DNA of 64,000 bases, taken from assembly GCA_028023455.1 (NCBI GenBank), contig JAQFVV010012498.1, positions 1,984,001 through 2,048,000 on the forward strand, written 5' to 3'. A program made the position numbers and the translations under genes. Below, in pieces: positions 8,691 through 22,855 of the stretch. The first letter of the stretch is position 1. Each line of letters begins with the position of its first letter. The notes beneath the pieces were generated by a model. The model was not told where the DNA came from. It did not search any database and saw nothing but the letters and a program-made list of their open reading frames with translations. The stretch is from Epiperipatus broadwayi (Eukaryota; Onychophora; Udeonychophora; Euonychophora; Peripatidae).

Positions 8691-11130
8691 GATATCTATA
8701 ACTGCAAATCATTTTCAAGTAAAGAAAGTTTTCATAAATTGAAATAAGAATGGTCTAATATTAAATATGATAGTATTGGAATTTTTGAAAGTAGAAGAAC
8801 AAATGCAGAGCTAATTGATTTACAAAATGGATACATACTTTATTTCAAAGGAAAATCAATTGAAGCACCAGTGAGTGATGCACATTATAAAAAAGTGAAA
8901 AAACAACATTGTGGAGATTGATGATATATCAGATAATGTGGCAAAATTAGTTATTAAAATTTAATGGAAGATACCAAATAGAAATAATTCAGGTTTATGA
9001 TTCAACAAGTTTTCATTGTGATGAAGAATTAGAGGATTTTTCTATAAATATACAAAATGCTTTTGCTCAAACTGAATAACATTTTTAAATTTTTCATAGA
9101 GGATTTTAATGGTAAAATTAGTAAACAATTGAAATATGAAAGTTGCTGTTTGTTAAATTTAATTATGGTGATAAAAATAAAAAAAGTCAAAAATTTGTAG
9201 AGTTTTGGAGAAAAAGAAAAAAAATGTATATCATGAATTCTTTTTTAGAGAAAATGCTAAAGGGAAATGAACATGGAAACAAAATAAAAGTATTTCAGAA
9301 TTGGATTACATTTTGACCAACAAAAATATGGATTTCATGATTGTAATGCTTTTAATAGATTCAACATAGGAAGTGATATCAACTTATGGTATGTGAGATA
9401 CAAAACTGAGAGATGAAAACTATTAAGCATTAACAGTTTGTTTTTTTAATCTACAGAAATGCTTCAATGAATTTAAATTAAAACTTGAAAATCATCTAAA
9501 AATATTTACTATATTTGAAGATGGTTCAAATTTAATGGAATTAAATAAGATAACTGTTACTCTCTTAGATCAGTAATAAAGATAGCTTATATAATAAAGC
9601 AACAGCTTATCAGAACATTTTCTGCCAAGTCAAGAGAGTATAGAAAGAAAATAAGAATATGAATATTTTTAAAAATGATTAATTAAAAAGAATTGTATAT
9701 CTAAAGTATTGTAAAATGATATGAAAAAGAGTTAATAATGATGTAAGAAAATATACTTGTTAATTGGAATGAAAAGTTATAGAAAAAAGACAGTCTTAGA
9801 ATTGTCAAGACATCTTGGTATTGGAAGAAAAGGAATTTATGCAATAAAAAAAGATAGTACTATTATTAAAATGAGTGATTTACATCATAAAATATATAGA
9901 ATAATTATATAATAATAAAAAACAAAAAAATAAAGCCTCTCCAACAGTTATTACATGTAATAAATTTCCCAACATATTAAATGAGATACACAATTAAATT
10001 CATGAAGAGGGGAAAAATTTCATGATATAAATCAATAACAACTGATATATTAAAAGAATCAGGTAAAGACATATTGGCAAAGCTATATACCAAATCTTTA
10101 AATAATAAGGATATGCCAGATATCAGAAGAATTCAGTAATAATATTGATATTTAAAAAATGTGGTAAAGAAAATATTAAAAACAACAGTTCTATTAGTTT
10201 TTTAACTAGTTTTATACAAAATCTTCATTAAGATAATTACAATTTGTATACAGAAAATTTTGGATTTTAACCATCCAAAAAGAATGAGCTAAATTTATAA
10301 ATTATTTAAACACAGTGAATCACATCAAAGTATTAAAAAATGTTATAGAAAGGGCTAATAAATATAAGCCTTCATTACACTTTAAATTTGTAGATTATGA
10401 AAAGATATTTGATAGTATAAGCATTTTCATGGTGATTAAAACATTGGATTATCAAGATGATGCAAGATATTGTCATATCATGAAGAGCAGTATCTAGATT
10501 AGATACTAAAAAGATAAACATTGAAAAAAGTGTGTCAGCATAATTTTTATATCACCAAAACATATTACAGTAGTTTTAAAAGAAGTATTTTGTGAATGAA
10601 AATAAAAAGATAAATGAATAAAATTGAATGTAGATTATTTAAATCATTTATATTTTGTAGATGATGTATTCTTTATGCAAACAATGTTTCAAAGCTTTAG
10701 AAAATATTAGATGAAAGTAATAAAGTAGGATTAAAGATAAATATTAAAAATGAATGTTTGATGGATTTTATCAGAATAAGAAAATAAAGATTAATAATTA
10801 TTATTTAGAAGAACTTAATAACTACATATAGTTTAGTCAGATTAATAACATCAATAGAAATATAATGAGTAAAATGTATTATAGAGTTAAATTTGAAAGA
10901 AAAAACTTTTTAGTAAAAATAACTTAATATTAAAAAATATGCTGATGTGTTTAAAAAGGAAGGTCCTGTATCCTGGATGTGGACATTTAACAGAAGAGCT
11001 ATATAGAAACTTTAAACCACTCAATGATATATAAAGGAATGTATGTTAGGAACAAAAAAAGAAGATACTGAAAATGAAATATTATTGGTGAGCAAACAAA
11101 CAGGTATCAGTATTTTAGTACAAGACAATA
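8690..11130 (+). pseudogene. RTE-type LINE relic (endonuclease + reverse transcriptase)
   Basis: A multiply broken LINE. Fragments in order: an endonuclease N-terminal region with RTNAELIDLQNGYILYFKG (near 8790-8850); the FIEDFNGKISKQL motif (near 9090), matching the GDFNAKIGK block of RTE endonucleases; ELDYILTNKN (near 9300); an open RT segment at 10315-10497 with SLHFKFVDYEKIFDS (motif A); and the degenerate catalytic box FVDDVFF (near 10650). A C-terminal stretch with CMLGTKKEDTENEI follows near 11040-11085. The same motifs occur on the minus strand at 46.6-49.5 kb. Stops and frameshifts throughout make it inactive; the RTE assignment rests on motif wording by eye. Confidence 0.75.
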
Positions 11131-11640
11131 CCTGATCATATTTGCACTAAGAGCATATTTTATAATGTTAATTTGAAATTAAACTGGTTAACATGCTGAC
11201 TTCTATTTCAACATTTAAATAATTCTCATATTATTCTACATATTTCTACACATGACTCCTACTGTATTTGACTAATATATACTTTGATCTAAAATTTAGT
11301 TTTATTTAAAATAACAATGTTTAGATATTTTTTGGATCCTAATTGCTTATATTAAAAACTGACAAATTGTTAAGATATTTATTTTTAAGTGATACCAAAT
11401 TAAAAAAAAATTAGCTAAAAAAACAAACAGTTTGACTTTTAATTTTTAAAATAAATTAAACTGTGCCTTAAATTTAGATAGTTATTTTATATAATTATAA
11501 AATAAATTATTTGCTTCTTTACATATATGTAGTTTAAAATTATCAGTTTACAATAACTTTTAATACAAAATATAAATAATATTAATTACACAGATATATA
11601 CATTTATGATATCAGAGCAAAATGTTTTAAAGGTTTTTAC
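11131..11640. other. AT-rich spacer, no gene seen
   Basis: AT-rich DNA between the LINE relic and the long repeat; nothing recognised. Confidence 0.45.
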
Positions 11641-12017
11641 AACAGGTCTGTCATATGGCACACAATACTATAGTGTGTGTGTGCACAAATATGTATAAAG
11701 TAAAGAAAAAGTAGAAATAAACACAGACAAAAATTTTAGTAGATATTTTCTATTTTCCTAAAATAATTAAGTAATTATTGATTTAAAACAAAATTTTATT
11801 ATAAAGAATTAAAAAGATCCAATAAATATTATTTGTAATTTTGAAATTTAAAAACAATTATGGTATTTTTAAAATCTTTTAATTAATTGGTAAATTATTA
11901 ATTTTTAAAAACATTTGTACATCACACTGTTTGCTTTTGAAAGGATTAGTGATCTTTTTGAAAAGATAAAAAAATCCTCTTTTCAATTAAAGTGTTTTTA
12001 TCACCTCAATCCAAGTC

Positions 12018-12025
12018 TATAAAAG
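12018..12025 (+). promoter_or_regulatory. TATA box in LR copy 1
   Basis: TATAAAAG preceded by CAATCCAAGTC. The same sequence occurs at the matching place in LR copy 2 (15564-15571). About 525 bp downstream lies a consensus splice donor (CTG|GTGAGTAA at 12545-12555), so 12045-12547 may be a first exon. It has no sustained ORF: the first ATG is followed by a stop after two codons. Transcription is an inference. Confidence 0.4.
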
Positions 12026-12544
12026 GTTTGGATAAAAAGAGATTATTTCAGTCTTGATAGCAGTTTTTGAAAAGTTTAGTCTGGTTTTAATATTTTGAAA
12101 AGCAATGGCCAAATAGACCAGCTGCAAAGTAAGGGTAGTAATTTTTTTAAATACAGTTAACGTCTTAATATTTTTGTAAAGCAGTTGGCTATCAGAATTG
12201 GTGTTTTGAGAGTTATGAAAATAAAAATAGCTCCCATGGAGATGTAGCTGATGTCAAGCCAGTAGATTCAGCAGTGAGCAGTCTACTAGTTCTATATACT
12301 GGAGTTTTGATTCACTTTGAGACTGTGTCAATTAAACCTGTATCAATTAGCCTTTACAATTATATTCTAGAAGACAGTTTGCTGTTCTGAAGCTCATCAA
12401 GCCCTAGACAGAAAAGAAAATGCCAAACATACCTGAATTATACTTTTTCCTGATGATAATAAGTTTGGATTATACTTTTCTGATGGACAAAAACCAAGCT
12501 TATCAAGAGAAAGCTTGAAGAAGCACAGATAAACATACATATAG

Positions 12545-12555
12545 CTGGTGAGTAA
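12545..12555 (+). promoter_or_regulatory. Consensus 5' splice site in LR copy 1
   Basis: CTG|GTGAGTAA matches the animal U1 donor consensus. It is kept in copy 2 at 16123-16133 (CTG|GTGAGTAG) although the sequence just upstream differs by an insertion or deletion of about 30-45 bp. Confidence 0.4.
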
Positions 12556-15151
12556 CATTATACATTAAAAATGACATTTTGAATAGCAATTTTGCTTAAG
12601 TTAAATGCCTAAAAATCCAGATTTAATTGATAGACCATATTATATTTGTTTTTTTCAAGAGAATAAATGAAAATATTTAAAATCTATATTTTTAAATTAA
12701 ATTTAAAGTCATTTGTAATTAGTCAATCAACAATAATTTGGTCAAAATTGACTTATATTTTTAAAAGAAAAAAAATATGATAATACTTTTTTTTAAAGAA
12801 AAAAGGAATTTATAAACTGATATTCTTTTTAGAAAAAAAACAACTGTAAACTATTATGATATAAATTAATCATCTATATTTTTGTGTACATATGTATATA
12901 TGTGAATTTTATATATTTTCAATATTGAATTAATTAAAAAATATTATGATAAATTAAAATAGGTAAATGTCAGTGTGTGTCTGCAATTTAATATGCATAC
13001 ACATGTATGTTAAATATGTTATTATGTACTATAAAAATTAATGTCATTTATTATTTTGACAATTTGAAAATGACAACTAGAAATGTTTATTCTATGGCAA
13101 GTCAAATATGTTCAAAAATTACCATGCACACACATGTATATGTGTACATATGTCAATTGAATGGCAAATACCAATGTGTGTTAAATAGACTCTTACATGT
13201 AAATTTTAATCATTTATTTTATTATTAAATGTCAATTCAAACATGTTCATCTTATATTAAACCACATGTCTGTGTGCTCTCTAGTTTTAAATAAACCTAC
13301 TGAAAAAATATGTAAATCAAGGTAATAACTTGGATTTTGTAAATCACATATAGATATTTTTTTAAATTATTGTATGTTAATCAAAATCAAAAGGCTTCTA
13401 ATTGTACAACCATATTCTAGAGACCCTAGTTTCCAATGTTTTTTTATATTGTTATTAATAAACTTGAATTTAATTGTTAAAATTGTATTGCATCATTATC
13501 TCTTGGTCACCAATAACAGTAATAGTGCTTATGTTCTCTGAGCTAGATTCAAGCATAGGCTGAATATATAAATGGGGATATATTTAGTGCTTTAGGGGAA
13601 TTCAGTTGACAATGGTCCTGTTTTGGCATAAAGAGTATATTCTTAAATGTTCCTGCACTATAATTTATTTAATTTAGTCTTTATTAAAATTTAATTTTAT
13701 AATTGGCCAGTGCATTAATGTTATTAAGTGGCCAGAGAATTGATGAAGATCAGAATATTTTAATATGCCAGCATTGTTTTTGATTATTATGTATTCTGAT
13801 GGATGAGCACTAAACTGGTGCATCCAAATTAAGGTTTAAATAATTGCCCCAAGCTGACAATGTCTCAGTAGTTAGCCTAGTTTAAAGAATCTCCATTTCC
13901 AATCCAGTCACCAGATTGACTGCTGATTTATATTTTGAATTAATCAAATCCAGCCATAAGAAACACTGTTTATTTTATTCTAATTTATTTTATTATTAAT
14001 CCCTCATAACAGATGATTTTTTTGGAGAACTACTTTCACTTATTGATAGTGCTGGTTGATTTATAGTTAATTATAGTTATTCTAAGGAGTTAACTGATCT
14101 TTTCTCATGAGCTCTTGTTCTCTGGATATATAAAATTTCTACTTATATATTTTTGCTTACTTTAACCATTATTTTAACTTTTTTTATAACATCTTACTTA
14201 AATATTATACTTTTTGAAAATATTAAAAATTGTTAGCTGTTGATTATGGTTTTTCCATCACCACATGATCACACCAGAGATGACCACCCCTATCTCTCCC
14301 ATCCTGTTATAAATGGTATTCAATGTGGGGCTGATGATGATTATACACTGGTGATCATCACTTCAAAATTAGTACTGAACTTAATTCCAATCACAACTGA
14401 GAAAGAAAATATGCATTTTATGCAGAATTAATTTTAAAACTTACTGTGAAATAGATGACAAGAATATTGATGATTATAAATTATAAAATACTAATTTGCA
14501 TGTATGTTTAAAGAGGTTCATATTTAGAGTTAAGTAAAAAATATATGATTTTGGAGATTGGATTTGGTATTTGATTGTTGAAGTTCATTGAGTTGTATTT
14601 TCAGTTTTGATGATGGATGGAGGGTTTTGTCACTGGCTTGAGGATGCAATGTTTTCATGCAACTTTGAGGGGTGTTCTATCTTGGCTATTTGCTTCAACC
14701 CATTTTTTGTATGTTATATTGTTAATCACAGAGAAATTAATGTAGTCTGGCCATGATTCCAGCCTCTAAGTCTCTGAAAAAAAGAAGCAAGGCATAGCTT
14801 ATATTTACCAGCTCATAAGACTCAAAGAAGCAGGACATAGTGTTGTATTTTACAGCCCCTCCAAAGATTTTTAATTTTCCTTATCAAGGGTTGTAGTATC
14901 TTATAGTGTCTCAATTGAAGTAGTCCTCTTGGTGTTATAGAGCATTGTGTACTTATAGTCCAATGGCTGAATTCTTTTTCTATTTCAAAATTGAAGATTT
15001 TTATTCCTTCTGTTAACTGTCAGATATCTGTCAGACCTCTAAAATGATGAATACATAGTTTTAGGTATGAACTTTCTTTTAATTGTAGATTATATAAATT
15101 ATTGTTAGAAAGGTGTTTCATTTCTATTTTCCTTTTTTCAGAAGAATTATA

Positions 15152-17930
15152 TAACAGGTCTGTCTCATGGTGCACAATAATATAGTGTGGGTGCACAAAT
15201 ATATATAAAGTAAAGAAAAGTAGAAATAAACCCAGACAAAAATTTTAGTAGATATTTTCTACTTTCCTAGAAAAAAAATAAGCATTGTAAAAGAATTAAA
15301 TAATTTTTGATTTAAAATAAAATTTTGTTATAAATAGGTAGAAGGTTTAATAAATATTATTTGTAATTCTGATTTTGAAATTTAAAATCAAGTATGTTAT
15401 TTTTGAAATCTTTTAATTAATTGTTAAATTATCTATTTTTAAAAATCTTTGTATATCACACCTTGATGTGGCTTCAAGTTTGCTTTTGAAAGGATTAGTG
15501 ATCTTTTTGAAAAGTTAAAAAAACTGTTTTCAATTAATGTTTTTTATCACTTCAATCCAAGTCTATAAAAGGTTTGGATAAAAAGATATTATTTCAGTCT
15601 GGATAGCAGTTTTTGAAAAATTCAGTCAAGTTTTAATATTTTGAGAAGCAGTGGCCAAATAGGCCAGCTGCAAAGTTAGGAAAGTAATTTTTTAAGACAG
15701 TTCTTGTCTTAATATTTTTATGCAGCAGTTGGCCAGCAGAATTGGTGTTTGGAGAGTTATGATAATAAAAAAGGCTCCCATGAAGATGTATCTGAAGTCA
15801 AGTCAGTAGATCCACAGTGAGCAGTCTACTAGTTCTATTTACTGGAGTTTTTATTCACTTGAAGACTTGGTCAACTTAAAATGGGTCAATTAGCTTGTAA
15901 AAATGTGTTCTAGGAAACAGTTTTCTGGCCTGAAGCTCATCAAGCCCTAGACAGAAGGAAGAATGCCAACCATATCTAAACTATACTTTATCCTGATGAT
16001 GACAACAAGCCTGGATTATACTTTTCTGATGGACAAAAACCAAGCTTACCAAGAGAATGCTTTGAAGAATTGGTATACAAATGCTGATGTTTATCTGTGT
16101 ATGTAGAGAAGGGCAGATATAGCTGGTGAGTAGCATAATATATTAATGACATTTTAAAGAACAATTTTGCTTACATTAAATGTATAAAAATGAAGATTTA
16201 TTTGATAGGCTCTATTAAAGAAAATAAGTGAAAATATTTAAAATCTATATTTTTAAATGTAAAGACATTTCTAATTATTCAATAAACAGTAATCAGATCA
16301 AGATTGACTGTTATAGTTTTAAAAGAAAAAGTTGATAATACTTTTTTTTTTTTTTAAAAAAAAAATTTATAAACTGAAATTTTTTTAGAAAAAAAACAAA
16401 ACTCTAAACTATTATGATAGAACTTGATTTATATCATTTATATTTTTGTGTACACAAATATATGTGTGAATTTTATATACTTTCAATATTGAATTAATTA
16501 GAAATTTATTATTATTGTAACAATTAAAATAGGTAAACATTAGTGTGTGCCTGAAATCCAATATGCATACACATGTATGTTAAATATGTTATTATGTACT
16601 ATAAAAATTAATGTCCTTTATTATTTTGATAATTTGAAAGTGTCAACTAAAATGTTTTATTTTATGGCAAGTCAAATATATTCAAAAATTACATGCACAC
16701 ACATGTATATATATATATATATATATATCAATTTTATTGCAAATACGAATGTGTGTCAAATAGACATATATAAATTTTAATCATTTATTTTATTATTATG
16801 TCAGTCCAAACATATTCATTTCATACTAAACCACAAGTCTGTGTGCTATCTGGTTTTAAATAAACCTGCTAAAACATATATGTAAATCAATGTAATAACT
16901 TGAATTTTGTAAATAACATATATAAATATCACAATGTGATTATTTTATTATTATTATTGTAAGTTAATCAAAATCAGAAGGATTCTAATTGTACAACCAT
17001 ATTCTAGAGACTTTAATTTCAACTTTTTTATATTGTTATTAATAAATTTGAATTCAATTGTTAAAATTGTATTGCATCATTATCTTTTGGTCACCATAAC
17101 AGTAATAGAGCTTAAGTTCTCTGAGCTAGATTTGAGCATGGTCTGCATATATAAATAAAGATGTATTCAATGCTTTAGGGGCATTCAATTGACAAGGGTC
17201 CTGTTTTGGCATGAAGAGTATATTCTTCAAAGTCCCTGTAAAATATGTTATTTAATTCAGTCTTTATTAAAATTTAATTTTATAGTTGGCAATGGCTTTA
17301 ATGGCACTAAGTGGCCAGAGTATTGATGATGATCAGAATGTTTAAATATCCCAGTAGTATTGTTTTTGATTATTATGTATTCTGATAAATGAGCACTAAA
17401 ATGGTGCATCCAAATTAAGGTTTAAATAATTGCCCCAAGCTGGTAATGGTTCAATAGTTAGCCTGGTTTCAGAAGACCCATTTTTAATCCAGTCACCAAA
17501 TGGACTGTTGATTTATGTTTTGTACTAATCAAATCCAGCCACAAGATGGACTGTTGATTTTATTCTGATTTATTTTATTAATAATCATAATGGATGATTA
17601 TTTCTTTTTGAGTATTACTTTCACTTATTGATAATTCTGGTTGACTTATTGTTAATCATAGTTGCTCTAAGGAGTTAACTGATATTTTCTAAAGAGTTAG
17701 CTGGCTGATCTCACAGAGATATCATGATCTTATGTTCCCTGGATATATAAAATTCCTATTTATATATTTTTTCTTACTTTAAGCAGTACTTTAACATTTT
17801 TTAATAACATCTTATTTAAATATTATACTTTTAGAAAATTTTAAATATTGTTGTGGGATTGCTGATGATTTTTCCATCACCCCATGATTATGCCAGAGAT
17901 GACCACCCCATCTTTTCTATCCTGTTACAA
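15152..17930 (+). repeat. Long dispersed repeat LR, copy 2
   Basis: Direct repeat of 11641-14310, diverged by many substitutions and small indels, keeping the TATA box at 15564 and the splice donor at 16125. It contains a TA microsatellite (about 16705-16728) where copy 1 has GTATATGTGTACATATG, so the microsatellite grew after duplication. It ends near 17930, shortly before the long TA tract, in the block CAGAGATGACCACCCC that copy 1 also has at 14276-14290. Confidence 0.75.
15564..15571 (+). promoter_or_regulatory. TATA box in LR copy 2
   Basis: TATAAAAG in the same context as 12018-12025 (CAATCCAAGTC upstream, GTTTGGATAAAAAGA downstream). Confidence 0.4.
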
Positions 17931-17997
17931 TATATATTTGAATAACATCGTTTAACTCCCAATCCAATAGGAACAAAAGACAATCAGTCAAGGTGAG

Positions 17998-21015
<3,018 letters not shown>

Positions 21016-21880
21016 ATTTAATAGTAGTTGTGTACTTGTGGTAATGTGGCCACTTGATGGTGCTGTTTCTCTGCAAAAGCATAGAAATATGCCATTTACC
21101 AAGCCCAACTTACAGCCTATAGAACAATTCTGTTCACATTAGACATTAGCAAGCATAGATGGTGTTTCACACTGTGCTTCACATTACTATGGAAATAGCA
21201 CACACTTCATAGATCATTACCCTAGAATGTAAAAATGTATGGAATTCAACCAGCCATAAGTGTTTTTATATGTATTCGAATTAAGGATCTTACACCTTAC
21301 CTGATGTACTATTACATACTAATAATTGTAAGTCTGTGGCCTAATTTCCCTACACATCTTGGAAGGTAAAAAGAATTGCAAAAGATTGTCATTGAAGCAT
21401 TTCACATAAGTCATGCAAAAAGTCACATTTTCTTGAGAACAGCTGTGAGAATAATAAAATGGCTGCCATTGTCTGTTGTTTTGAAAATCATAATCTTGGT
21501 TTACTCAAACTAGAGCATGTATTGGCAGATCTTTTGGATTAGCAAAACCATCAAACTTTCTCCCGCACATTCCAGCACTATGTGCTGAAAGCTTGGTTCA
21601 CTCAGACTAGTGCATGTATTAGCTCATCCTTAATATTGGCAAAACCATCAGACTCCCTCCCCCATTCATGCCAGCACTATGTGCTGAAATGTATAATGTA
21701 ATTAAAAGATATAATTTATAAAATAATGTTTATTCGTAAATTTTTTAAAAATACTTTGAAAAATTGATGGAGAATAGAAAGCAAATAATTATTGACCTGG
21801 TGATGTTACATTTCATTACTTTTGCAAGCAACAATGCCATCAAGTGGCCACATTACCCCAAGTATACAACTACTGATTTA
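21016..21880. mobile_element. Putative TIR element, ~860 bp
   Basis: Inverted repeats of about 60 bp (near 21020-21085 and 21808-21875) share GGTAATGTGGCCACTTGATGG on opposite strands. The interior holds a two-copy tandem repeat (21491-21688) and no coding frame. The arms are moderately diverged. A non-autonomous DNA transposon is the likely reading; termini and target duplication are not defined. Confidence 0.5.
21491..21688. repeat. Two-copy ~98-bp tandem repeat
   Basis: Units 21491-21587 and 21590-21688 both run from CTTGGTT(T/C)ACTCA to CCAGCACTATGTGCTGAA, with scattered substitutions between them. Confidence 0.8.
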
Positions 21881-21999
21881 ATGTATCCTATTTTGCATAT
21901 TTTTTACAATATCAATTTTCTGTGTGTGTTTTTCTGTATATATATATATATATATATAAAACAAAATAAATGTCCGCTAATATCAATAATACAATAATG

Positions 22000-22850
22000 A
22001 AACTTAAATATATTCCAAACAACGGTAAACAATTTATAATACAATATAAATAAAAACTCATAAAGAAATATTTTCGATTATATTCATAATCATTTTCAAC
22101 TCAACTTTCAAAATGGAATCATCTATTACCAACCAGAAACACATGTCGATTTAAATATCCCACAATTCATTAATCCTAACATTTGCTGACTGTCTGTTTA
22201 TTATCGTATTTTTATACCTACTAATAAAAACTGCCTCTTTAATTTTTCTTTTTTCATTATCTCTCTCTTGGCCTAAAATTTTTATTTTATTTATATCAAA
22301 ATTAAACTTAAAATTACAATTTCTATCATGATCATAAAAAACAGATTCAGTATATAACTTGACTTCATTACTATTATCATTACATATCTGTACATTTTTC
22401 AAAACTCTTTTATATAACAATTTATGTTCTTTAATACTTTTCTCTATATTACATCTAGATTCCCCTATATATGATAAGTTACACCCACAAAAAATTCTAT
22501 AAATTATATTACTCATGTTATTTTTTTCTAACTTATCTTTTGAATTATTAATCATTCTATTTAAATTACCTGATCCATAAAAAGAAACATTATATATACC
22601 ATTATAAACTTTTTTCAAAAATTTTACTTGATTATTATTATAAAAAGGCAAAGAAATCCACTTCTTACTCTTAATTTCTTCATCACCAGTATTTCTATTA
22701 ATTTTCTTACTAAATTGACAAACCACTTGATAAATTTCTTTTATATTATATATAAAAAATTCAACTGTGATTTTTAAACAAAAAAAAACACCAGATACCC
22801 ATATTTTAGATATGCATTATTTAATGAAATATGCTCAAACAACATCATTA
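22000..22850 (-). mobile_element. Second Penelope-like family, 3' fragment
   Basis: Minus-strand fragment carrying a GIY-YIG coding end and an AT-rich 3' tail. Its protein is clearly different from the 4.4-8.1 kb pair. It stops at the target-site duplication of the long-LTR element (22851-22855), so that element probably inserted into or next to it. No RT part was found on the other side at 30.46 kb. Confidence 0.7.
22151..22726 (-). CDS. GIY-YIG endonuclease end of a Penelope-like protein
   Basis: C-terminal part of a PLE polyprotein, or less likely a free-standing GIY-YIG protein. The GIY-like NIIYRIFC and the YIG-like NLSYIGESR are separated by a Cys-containing spacer (CGC). Then come EKSIKEHKLLYKR, a DHDRN-FKF block, the catalytic-type Glu of KRKIKEAVFI, and the end NRQSANVRINELWDI, which resembles the usual INR...IW end of PLE nucleases. 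No RT motifs are present. The called start is GTG; the frame stays open upstream for at least 30 codons, so this start has no biological weight. The frame is intact but AT-rich, with many Asn and Lys codons. Likely a fragment of an old insertion whose upstream part was lost or displaced. Confidence 0.7.
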   Translation of the reverse strand: MVCQFSKKINRNTGDEEIKSKKWISLPFYNNNQVKFLKKVYNGIYNVSFYGSGNLNRMINNSKDKLEKNNMSNIIYRIFCGCNLSYIGESRCNIEKSIKEHKLLYKRVLKNVQICNDNSNEVKLYTESVFYDHDRNCNFKFNFDINKIKILGQERDNEKRKIKEAVFISRYKNTIINRQSANVRINELWDI

Positions 22851-22855
22851 AATAC

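Larger units (their letters stand above)
11641..15151 (+). repeat. Long dispersed repeat LR, copy 1
   Basis: A 2.7-kb block (about 11641-14310) is repeated directly at 15152-17930. Both copies start at AACAGGTCTGTC and share the same order of recognisable blocks throughout. The extra ~840 bp (about 14310-15151) that separates them is itself found at 62030-62880, followed there too by the start of the 2.7-kb block. So 14310-15250 is a contiguous part of the family and not a random spacer. The pattern would fit either a tandem array with a ~3.5-kb period or a long-terminal-repeat type element with an 840-bp middle. No protein domain is visible; a 63-codon ORF at 14240-14431 is not kept open in the other copies. 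Confidence 0.75.

Noticed and set aside
14240-14431. 63-codon ORF in the long repeat LR
   Set aside because: Not open in the other LR copies and without any domain.
21491-21688. CRISPR-like array
   Set aside because: Only two adjacent diverged units with no spacers, in a eukaryotic repeat context.
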